A DNA stretch of 64,000 nt, taken from positions 1,890,001 through 1,954,000 of the forward strand of contig OY740766.1 of NCBI GenBank assembly GCA_963513935.1, in the 5' to 3' direction. The position numbers and the translations under genes were made by a program. Positions within the stretch are counted from its first letter, which is position 1. Each line of letters begins with the position of its first letter. Below are positions 1 through 11,300 of this stretch, piece after piece. The stretch is from Aphrophora alni (taxonomy: Eukaryota; Arthropoda; Insecta; Hemiptera; Aphrophoridae). The notes under the pieces are model-generated. The model was given only the letters and a program-made list of their open reading frames with translations, had not been told where the DNA came from and did not search any database.

Positions 1-1604
1 ACAAAATTTGTATTTTTATGAAAAACCTGCAAAACAGCAGCAGCTAAAAAGTCAGGCTTATATTTTAAAATCACAAAAAATAGTAAAAAAATGCAAAACC
101 CAATTTCTAAAATACCATTATTTAAAAAAATATGTGTAAAATTCATATATGCAATTTAAAAAATGTAAGATAAAAATTTTGGAGTTAGTAAGTCGAATAA
201 AAAAAGGGTCTAACTAAAGTGTAAAATTCCAGATAAACAGCTAAATACAATAAAATTTATCTAATTTATTCAAGATAAACAATAGTTTTTTGGTCCATTA
301 TTAGAACAACACATAATACATAAATACACTAATAAATTACTAAATATCTGTAAATAAATTCACAAAACAATACTGAATCAAGACTTCTCTTTGTAATAAA
401 AAAGGGTGATATAGGAACGATTTTCCTTCAGAAAGGCAACTTTCTCGTGTAAAAATATGGAATTATATTTTGAATATAGAAATAAACCATACATTAAAAG
501 AAAGTAAGTGTAGAATGTCTACTTTTCAGTTGTATAAAAAATGTTACCGACTCCAAATATTATATTGATATATTCCAAATATTATTGACTTTGATATTTG
601 ACGTCATTAAAAAATGGCAGTTTCACTTCGATTTCAGTGACACTGGTAGACCCATAGAAGAATATCTATAACTTGGAATCTATAATGGTGACAATATTTT
701 TGAAAGTATACATCATAAGGGGAGAAAATAACGTATAAAATAGTGTGAATGGCAACTTGGTAGAACAGAATTACGTCTTTGAAAAAAAATAGATATAGTT
801 TGTCGTCGGCTTCGACTGAGTTTGATGTTTCAAAAGTGACGCTGCGAGACATAACAACATATCGATTTTAATCATAAGACATATTACTATTTTTGGAAAA
901 TGTAGTGCGTTGTAATCGGTTGCCACTTTCAGAGTTAAATATGTTATACACGGATACATTTTTTGTTATATTGTTTCTCAACTAACACCATTTTTTATTA
1001 TGTTGTTTTAATTACACAATTATATAAATTAACTTACAAAATTTAATTGTAATAAATTTAAAGAATATTAGATCAATTATGAAATTAAAACGTCTATTTG
1101 CTTCAGCCAATCAAAGCCGGACCATTAACACACATTTTTTTATTTCTCTACTTTAAAAACATTGGAAGAAAACGAATAAAATATGCCAAATAAAACCAAC
1201 TTGTAACAAAATATTTAAAAAAAAACAATGGTCAAGACAATACGTTTGCAATTTACAATACTTAATTATGTCTGATTGTAAAATAATATTACACTGATTA
1301 TGAAAGGAATTCCGTTTACATCAGTGAAGGAAACTTATAAAAAAAAAGCTTATTTAGTCTCATCATACTATAAAATATAAATACATTACTTTTTACAACA
1401 CATACTGTACACGAAAAAGTAATGCCTTTACAATGACAGGTTTTTTGAAGTGAGATGCACTTATCTGAGTCTAATCGAAAGGAAATACAACTGTAAATAA
1501 GTTCAACAGCAACAAGTCCCTCTAACCCACAGCTTGCTTTTTCAATCTAAAGTCAAACACTGAAGCCTATCTTTTGATAAGTGTCACACAAACGAATAGG
1601 CACC

Positions 1605-1775
1605 AACAATTTAGTTAATTTAACACTGTATAATAAACTATTGGATTTATTATCTTACTTTAATCCTCATTCTATAAAAGACACACTGAAATAATTTAAT
1701 GAGCACTAATCGTCAATAATCATATCGAAAATTATTACAAATAATCGTAATTAGTAAGCCCCGAATCATCTCATC
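1605..1775 (+). repeat. Dispersed repeat, copy 1
   Basis: Related in the same orientation to 44720-44925. Both contain an AATAAACTATT-like start and a TTTAATGA block, and end in GTAAGCCCCGAAT followed by TCTC. Family not recognised. Confidence 0.7.
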
Positions 1776-1888
1776 CATACTAAAATTTCAGTATTGTTTA
1801 AATAGTTACTGTTTGATGTACAAAGGGGGGGGGGATAATACACAAGTAGGTATCCAATATGTATTACTTCTTTTTTTCAACAATATGG

Positions 1889-1890
<2 letters not shown>

Positions 1891-1940
<50 letters not shown>
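1891..1940. repeat. (AT)n microsatellite
   Basis: About 50 bases of uninterrupted alternating A and T. Confidence 0.95.
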
Positions 1941-1943
<3 letters not shown>

Positions 1944-2275
1944 ATAACAAAACTTAAACTATCTTAAAATAACATCTTTATATTGAAATTCTGAGATCTT
2001 GGCCTTTTAAAGTAAGAGAAATTCCAGAATAGTCAAAATTATCTGTTTTAAAATATTGTGATTTGAGTGAGTCTGAATTCAGCGAAGCATTTAATATTTT
2101 ATACCTAACAGTTTATTAGATCCTACATTTGAGAAATATGCAGATAAATATAACAATATGTTCATCAAAGGCAGTTACTGTAAAAGATTAAACAATATAT
2201 ATTTAAAGTATAACTAAGTTTTATATAGGATTTTAACAATTTAAAATAAATTTCTCAAGTTAATGTTGGACTTAC

Positions 2276-2362
2276 CCTCTAAAGAATAGCTTTCTTCCAT
2301 AGTTTTGTCTTGTTCTTCTGCTTCTTGTTTTATCTTCTTCTTTTTCTTCTTCTTTTTTGAAC
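2276..2362 (-). CDS. Nop58: NOP58 exon 12 (codons 490-519), lysine-rich tail
   Basis: Acceptor TTTTTAG. Encodes a run of lysines then [20 protein letters not shown]. It either splices at the strong donor GTAAGT at 2275, or runs on twelve codons to a TAA at 2243-2241, which is followed about 125 nt later by an AATAAA on the minus strand (2117-2112). I cannot choose between these from the sequence alone. Confidence 0.8.
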
Positions 2363-5300
2363 CTAAAAATATTTCAAAACTATTAAAAGTAAATTAAAAG
2401 AAGCACCACATTCTTTAAAATAATAAAAATATATATGTATACAGTGATTAGGTAAAAGTATCACTTTCATATTAATGTCTAGATGTTGAAAGAGCATTAA
2501 AAAGGGGAAACGCTTTAGAGAAATTTGGATCCTTTATACGTTGACCCGAAAAATAGCAAATATAATTATTTTAACAATATCATTGAATTTATTGTATAGA
2601 AACGTCGTCGAAGCAAGCAATGGCATGGTGTCCTCGAAGATAACAGATGGTTTCTGAGCTTCAACTCATACTTTGGAAATGGGCAATCTATAGTAGAACC
2701 TCCATTAACTGAAACACTTTTATCTGAATTAATCGACCAAATTATTACTCCCTGATTTTTACAATAAAAATATTTCTTTTTGCAGATAAAACATGAAACT
2801 AATGTAATACACATTGTTTGCAAATAGTGATTTCTCACGACAACTCTGTTAAAAACAAACGGGATTCTTTAGTTTGTGATTTATCAACTAACTTTTATAA
2901 ATTATGTATCATGTAAAATAAGTGGAAGTGCGTCGTAATTACGATTAAAGAAAAATTAAAGGCAGTTTAAGGATACAAAAATGTCAAGATTTTGTTAATT
3001 GTGGCAGCCAACTTTGGTGTCGGTGTTTCTAGATTTTGATTGGGTCAAAATAAAAAATACGTTTAAAGAACATGCATTGAAGAAGCCAAACAAGAAGACA
3101 TTAAAATAAAAGTAAATGAAGCTGTGTTTTGGTTCATGCAACAAAGGGAAAAGTGAGTGGCATTAACAGAACAAATTATTAAAGAAAAGCCCAAGATGTT
3201 ATCTGAAATTATGGGAGAAGCAGGTAAAAAGTTTAAAGCCAGTGCTGGATGGTTGAAAAAGAAGAAAAAATAGGTGTGGTGTACATCAAGTGAATGTGTA
3301 TGGTGAAAAGTTATCTGCCTACATCGATGCTGTGGACAATTTTAAAATAGCAATGGAGAGTACACGTTGTGACAGTGGGCCTACTGCATCATGTTTTAAA
3401 TGTTTAAAGAACTTGTGTGTTTGTTATGTGTTGTGTGTTTGTAATTTGTGATTTTAAACTAAGACAACGGTAATACCCGCATAACACTTGAAAATGGCTG
3501 AATAGCCGAAACGGCCGTAGTGATATAACTACAGACAAACATAGACTATTGTGACGGTAAGTCTTATAATATATCTAATTATTAATCAGTAGTCGGAATG
3601 GCGAAAACAAAATAGCAATGGAGAATTTTTCCAAAGATCAGATTTATAGTGCAGACGAGACTGGATTAAATTGTTTAATGTTACCAAAAAAAGTCACTTG
3701 CCTCAAAGGATGATAAAAGTGCTCTCCTAAACACAAAATGAATGAACAAATAATGATAGCTTTGTTTGTTACAGTAATGCTGCAGGAAAGTCTAAGAATC
3801 TGGGGGGGGGGGAACAAACCCTTCTCATCTACTAACAAAACAAAAAAGTTCCTGGATGCCCTCTGACTTCTTCATCAAACTTTTTAATGATAAATTTGTC
3901 CCCAGTGCTAGTTAAATCTTTTGTGATGTTGAAAAACCATCCCAGAAAGGGAGTGTTATTTATAATAACGCAAAAAACACCCACAAAATGTGCACAACAT
4001 TTTGTGTTCATAAGTGTTAAGTTTAACCCTGCAACTGTTAAAGACCCCAAACCGTACCCATTCTCCCGGACAAGTTGGCTATAAAACACATATTTTGCAA
4101 TTCAACATTTCGCCCACTTAGAATCGTCCTATTGCAATAAAAAAAATAGTGTTGGAAAGCTAATGTTCCGTAGATGCATATCATGCAAAAAAAATACCAC
4201 AAAACGTTATAAATAATATTCCAAAAATTGGCGAAGTTCGCATATTTTTGATGCGAAACGTCCAAGTTTTACGTTAACAAGTTTTAAACAAAACATTCGT
4301 CTCGTATGACAATTATTCCTATTTCGAAATTTCAATCGGTCACATCTGACATAACACTGCTTGATAGATCGCGTCTTTCTCTTCAAAACGGTGTTTTTCA
4401 AATGTTTCCAACTAGTATAGTTTTTATTATATAAAAATTAAACCAAATCAAGAATTTTAACTCTATTTTACACGCTAAAAATTACATTTTTTGCAATTCA
4501 ACTTTTATCCTAGTAGATATTATATTATCGAAATGTATTCTATACCATTGAAAATGTAATTTTTTAATCTTTCATAACCAAGTTTAGAAAATTTTATGTA
4601 GCGTGTAGTATAGAAATAAGACTAGACTGAAGTTTACCTTGTTAGCGCTAGATTGCGACAGTTTCTCGCGGCGAGTTTTATATAGAAAATATCACCTATA
4701 TGTTCATATATTTTTTCGAAATGGTAAAACTTGTCCAAATGTTACAAGTTGACAATATTATATAGTATTTTTCTTCCTCTTTCGAACTATGAAGACGAAA
4801 TCATCCTAATTTATATAGTTTACGAGTTATATCCATTCTAGGAAATGATTCCCTGAACTTTTTTAGACCGGTTTGCGATATTCAGTGTCTAGACAGTCTT
4901 GAAGAATCCGATCTTTATTTTTATACAATCTTGTCATTTTTGATATAACTGTAAAGAGGAGGTTTCAATGTTTAACCTTGTATTTGAAACACATCTGTAC
5001 AAGGAAAAATACAAAGGCTGTAGTACTTTATAAAACGTAGTATAACCTCAAATTTGTTACTTCGATCTCGCAAGATTTTTGCTGATGTGGAAATTTCAAT
5101 GTGCAATAGCTTTGTGTTTTTATAGTGAATATAAGTTTCATTAAGTGATTTTTTTATTATAATTTGGTTATACAACTTAAAATAAATGTGTCAATGTTTG
5201 TAGAGTGTAGTTATGAGTGATAATTCATATTTTCGGCCTAGTCTAGCCAAATCTAGTACTAGTCAGACCTAGTTCTAGATTTGCTATTGGAACTTTTAGT

Positions 5301-8300
5301 TTCAAGAAACCATTTATTTATTATAATATGTATATACATAATATATAAATGTATATACAACTTATAATAAATGTGTCAATGTTTGTAGAGTGTATTTATT
5401 AGTGATATTTCATATTTTTGGTTTTTTTTTCACAGCCCTAACCTCAACGTCTAGGCTATTGTGAAGGTAGATTTTTATCATAAATGACCCATGTCTAATG
5501 AAAATTTTCAAAATAGATTTTTCTTTTTAGCAACTTTTACCCACAAATATATTACAAATATGTACTAACTGTTAAAAATATTAAAAAAAAATTTTTGTAG
5601 GATTTACATTACCATTTCTGTGAAATTCTTGCCTGCGCTACTCTCGGATTTTTTGGTATTTCACATATAAACTCCAAATGTTTTACATCTAACTTTTTTT
5701 CCACTAGACAGCTAAATTATATGCACCTTTCTAAATATAATAATATATAGAATTTGTGTTTTCCATACATATTACTATTTTTGGTAAATTTTTGAAAAGA
5801 AAAGAATAAAGTTACCTTTTTTTAAAAAATGGTAATTTCTTTTTGAAAATGTAACAAATGTTTTTTTTTTCTCTTCTAAATATATTCACAAATATATTAC
5901 AAACCTGTTTTAATAATTGAAAAAATTCCAAAATTTTTTTTATTATGGTGTACATTACCATTTCTGTGAAATTCTTGCCTAAGCCACTTTCCGATTTTTG
6001 GCCATTTTACATAAAAACTCCAAATGTTTTACATCTAACTTTTTTTTTCACTACACACCTAAAATCTATGCACCTTTCTGAATATAATGACTTATAGAAG
6101 TTCTGTATAAAATATATTTTACTATTTTTAATGTTTTTTTGAAAAAATAAAGTGAAAATTCAGTTTTTACGTAAAATATTTTTTTTAATTTTAAAAATAT
6201 AACATTTTTTTTTTTTTTCCCTAAATATATTCACAAATAGTACACAAAACTTTTGTATATCTTAGAAAAAGGTGGTAAGCTTTTGATTTTGGATGAATCA
6301 GCTTTTTCTTGAAAAATGATAACGTCGTTTTTGACATGTTACTTACTTACTTCAAAACCGTTACAAAATTTTTTATTTTTTTTACATAGATGAATTCTAT
6401 GCATCTTTCTGAGAAAAATGATGTCTTATAAGTTAGGTTTTGTGTAAAATTAATATTTTTTATTAATTTTTTAAGAAAATAAAACCTTTAACATTGAACA
6501 GTTGGAGGGTTAATCACCAAATAGTTGAAAACAAGTTTGATTCAGCCTTTAGACCAAGAAATGATAGGGTATTTCAAAAGACATTCTTATTTATTCTTTT
6601 TGAGAACTCTATTACAAGAAACAAATGAATGAAAAAGTGTCCCTGAAATCCTGAAAACAATCAACGTAAAACGTAAAGTTACCAAAAAATAAATCAGCAA
6701 CTCTGCAAAAATATTGGAATAAACTTTTGACCGAATTTTAATTTAGGACGGCGGAATTGAAAAAGATAAAAAAAATTTCAGAGCTAAATTGAAAAAATAG
6801 CAGGATGAGATGAGATCAACCAAGGTGAAATAATTGAATGGGTAAATGGTGATGGCTCAGAACTAGATTTCAAGGATCAAAACATTGTTGTCAAGGTATT
6901 GCTTCAAACACAGTACATCAAGAATTCAGCAGACAAAGAAGACGATGATATAGCAGAGAGCAGCAACCAGAATACTGCTGATGAGATCTCCAATGCCATA
7001 GAGAATAGTTCTTATCTTGGGTTACACCGTTAAATTGGACTATAGGAAATACACATATCTAGCGGAATGAAAGAAAATTCCCCTACAGGATAAGGTTTAT
7101 TCTACCTTATGTACATTTCAATAGTACTGCTATCATTTTCAGAGGTACAATACACACTAACCTTAATAACTACGATTACTACTGCAGTGAGGCGGTCCCC
7201 CCACCCCATCACAGTTGGCCTCGTCAATGGGCGTGGCAATGTCTGTTGCCTTAATAGATGGTATGAATTCATGTGAGCTACAAATGTCAGGTACACATCA
7301 TGTCAACACTTGCTCCCTTCTAAATACACACATAAATTCTATCCACCTTTCTGAGAAAAATGGTATAAAACAAGTTGTGTTTTTTATTATATTACTATTT
7401 TTGGAAAATTAGGTCTAACTTTTTCACTTTTTACGTAAAACTTTATTTTTTCTAATGAAAATTTTATAAATTGATTTTCATTATCATCAACATTTATTCA
7501 TAACTACATTACAAAACTTTTGTATACCATGAATTTTTTTCTTTCTATTTGTTAAAAGGTTTATATAATATGCTTTTCTGTGGCTTATTTTTTAAGATTC
7601 ATGTATCCATTACTGAAAAATATTTCTTACACTTTTCAATGCTACCTTCAACACGTCCCTGATTGGAGTGAATTTATTACACATTCTGAGGTCATTTCAT
7701 GTCACACTGTTATCAAATCTAATAATTTCTGATGAGAAACTTTTTAGACAAAATAAAAGCAAATGACAAATAAATAAGACTATGCTATGAGTCGAAAACA
7801 GTTTAATAACACAAAAAACAGGTAACACGAGGGGTCATGTAGGAACAAAAAGACCGGCTAAGTTCACTATTCATTAATTGAAAAAGCTAACTGAGAGGAA
7901 AACAGTGTGATTGTAGTATAAACGAGACAATTTGAAGGTATCGAAGAGGAAGCATAATAAAAACTCTTCATAGGAAGCATAAGGATGAGCCTCAATAAAA
8001 TAAAATGGTTAAAACATCCGTATGTGACCCCTGGCAGATATGATATAAATAATTATTGCACATACAAAAAATGTTAAATATTTTTGAAAATAGATTAAAT
8101 ATTGCAGAATATAAATACAGTAGTTAGCTTTAATATGATAATTCTTAAAACAGTCACTTAAACATAATGATATTGAACAATCAGGACAGCACCATGTTGT
8201 TTCCTTCCTTCCAGCTTTTCCAGTTGATGTTTTCGTTTTTTTCTGAGCAAACTTTACATATTCTTGTTGGCTGCATTTTTTTTCAGTTGGAGGAATTTTT

Positions 8301-11300
8301 TCTACAAAATGGCAACTAGTGAGTCCATTGGTTTTGATTGTAGTTGGGGTGTTGTTTGAGCTAGAACTCTTCTCATTTCTCAGAAGACTTTCCAAATGAT
8401 TCAATAAATTTAACCAAATAACATTTTTTCCCCCACAAATTTTGGGGGTCTTGTCATACGGTATAGAATAAATGAATTTGAAATGAACATCATGAGCAAA
8501 TGGACAAATAATTTTGAGGATATATTTTAGAGAGAAAAGCACAAATAAACAGACATTCAACGTAATTTATAACTTAAACAATCTACAAAACATAAATAAC
8601 TAACTATAGATTTATCGAAATAACTGCACAAAAACAAAAATTATACATTCACATAAACACAGTATCTAGTAAGCCAACATAACCACAAACATCTGTTCCA
8701 ATATTCTATATAATATATTAGGTGTAATATTCTAGATATGAAATAAGGAACAGCTGGAATTGAACCATAGACTTACTGAATCAATACAAGCAGATGAAAC
8801 CAGATAATACACATAGTACGTATTAACATAGAATTAAAATGAGAGTCCCAATTTATACTAGGGGTTCGGTCAAACACGTATACATCCTGTCTCCAAGCTT
8901 TTTTGTTAACAGATATACAGTTTGAGAACATAATACATGTCTTTTTACATTGAATGCTTAATCTTGCAACATGTATAAATTTTGAAAGTTGCATTGACAT
9001 TGCCATCTTACCACAGTATTTACTCTATTTTCAAAAATATTTAACATGTTTTGTATGTACAATAATGATTTATATCATATTAATTATTAACCTAAAACAC
9101 CAGACAGAGGAGAACCTATGACAATACCTTTGTTTTAAATATAAATGTCATCGTTAAAAAGAAATATGAGTGTGGTTGCACCTGATGATGCCCCTAGTAA
9201 AGGTGAAACAGTTGTAGAAAACAGAACCACTTTTGTCGACAAATAAAGGTATTTAGTATATATCAATTTATATTGTTGTTAAGAAAAATTAAAAAGTAAA
9301 CACAAGTTATTTATAAAAAGCTGTTTTTATAGAAGTGCATGTTTCTATTTTGTTACTTAAAATATCTGTCTAGTAAGAATGATCTAACAATGTTAACCAT
9401 ATATATTGGGAAACATACCTTCTTCGGCTTCATCTTCCATTTCTGATTTAACTTCTGCCTTAATGTCAGCTTCCAGTTTCTTCTTCTTCTTCGGTGGAGC
9501 TGAAAATAGTAAACATTATATATTACAATTTTAAGTATAACTTTATACTTTGTAAGTTGTGTTTTAGCACAATGAGCAAACAAACATAATTGAGTCAATT
9601 TTGTAGTTTCTGGGTAGTTTTGATATTAACTGAGTTCATAAGTTTTTATTATAAAGAACTATAGTACTCACTGATTGAAGAAATTGATTTACTCTTAGAA
9701 GTATATAATAATTTATTTTCTAACAAATAAATTGAAAGCTTAAATAACAATGACTTTGTGAATATTGGTTTTGATATGATGGAATATAATTAATACTAGT
9801 CTTATTATATGGAGCTCCAAAATGTCAAAGAATTGAGTAGAAATCAAGAAGGAGAAGAGTAAAGAGGAAAACGGTGAAATCTTTTTAAATAGGGGCACCA
9901 TTTAATAAGGGAAAACAATACATCTGGGTATGATACATCGAGGTTCAACTGAATAAATAATGCATAAAATCTCTTTTTAAAATTTGTTTCCTGGAGGTTT
10001 ATTAATATTTTCAACTTCATACTATTATTTTTGTCTTTCTATCATAAATCATAGAGCACAAATAATTAATAAATAACCGTTTTATTTCAATTAATAAATG
10101 TTATCATCAATTTAGATTATTATATGAATGTAGATCAAAATAATTTCAGAAGATAAATCAAATCAAGTATGTCTAATAGTAATTAGGGGTTTTTAAAAAA
10201 ACTATAACAACTTACATAATAGGTCACTGCCAGAAGCAATTTCTTCAATTAAAGGTTTTTTGTCTTCAAATTTCCTTTTTCCTGAAGGCAATGTGGAGTC
10301 ATCAGCTGCAGAATATTGTAGAACTTCACTGTTAAATAGAGACACTTACAATAAATGGTATGTGGACAGTGAAATAAAATAATGCATACGTAAACCAATC
10401 ACAAATAAATGTGATTATCTTATAAATAAATATAGGCCAAATGTTTTAAAATTACGCCATGACAATGAATATGAAGTACATACAAAAATATACAATAAAA
10501 CTAACACTATAACAATATTAAAACATCTCTTATAACCTAAAAAGAAATATACTGCTGTTGGGTGGAAAAGTATGGATACTCTAGTTTAGATATTAACCAC
10601 TTGACGGTCCATTAATTTATAGAAAAATAACCATTTCAGGTCATTTTTTTTTATTAGTGAAATTAACAGTTTGGTTTAGACTTACTTCATTGCCGATAAA
10701 ATTTTGTTTGTTTGTAGTCATTTTCTATTTTTTTATAATTTTCAAATACCAGTAAAAAGAATAACCCGAGTTAACTCGTGTGCTAAAAAAATACACAAAA
10801 TAAGTTTGCAACATATTCATTTTAATTGTTCTTTATGTACAATAAAACTTTTTTGACATTTCATCTGTTTTTCATTATAATATGACTTTTAAAGTTTTTT
10901 ATAAATTGTTATAAGTTGCCAACTTCAGATGTCAGCGACGGTGTGATACACTCTAAAGCAAGGCGCCACACACAAGGCGACGTCGCACTCTGCGCAGTAA
11001 TAGCGTGACTCTCGCCGAATCTTCTTTCCGTTGGCGTCCTTCACTCTGCTGCAAAGTCCACACTGACGTGTAGGGTTTGCTTTTTTCTCCGTGGGTGGTA
11101 GGTATTCAGGGAAATGCCGTTCAGTTAGTCTTAGTGGGCTTAGGGTCTGACTGGGTCTTCCAGATTTTGGCTTCATTGTATCGGAGTGATACTTTTCCAT
11201 AGTCTTCTGAATTACTTGAAGCCTGTACAGTAGAGGACTCAAAGAGCCGTTACACTTTTTGTAAACAACATAAGAGTTCCACAGAGAAATGTCTAGAAGG

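Larger units (their letters stand above)
1..2240. other. 3' flank or last intron of NOP58, AT-rich
   Basis: No coding exon could be supported. It holds a long (AT)n run near 1891-1940, a G run near 1826-1834 and one copy of a dispersed repeat (1605-1775). A possible tiny terminal NOP58 exon (acceptor TTTAG at about 1547, then Asp-stop) has a weak pyrimidine tract and is not endorsed. Confidence 0.5.

Noticed and set aside
1542..1546. Terminal NOP58 exon encoding a single residue and stop
   Set aside because: Splice acceptor context is weak and any AG followed by a stop would fit; not distinguishable from chance.
8009..8560. 183-codon open frame on the minus strand as a host gene
   Set aside because: Only 8120-8325 is recognisable, as a piggyBac zinc-finger remnant with an internal frameshift. 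The rest has no support, so I list it as a pseudogene fragment.
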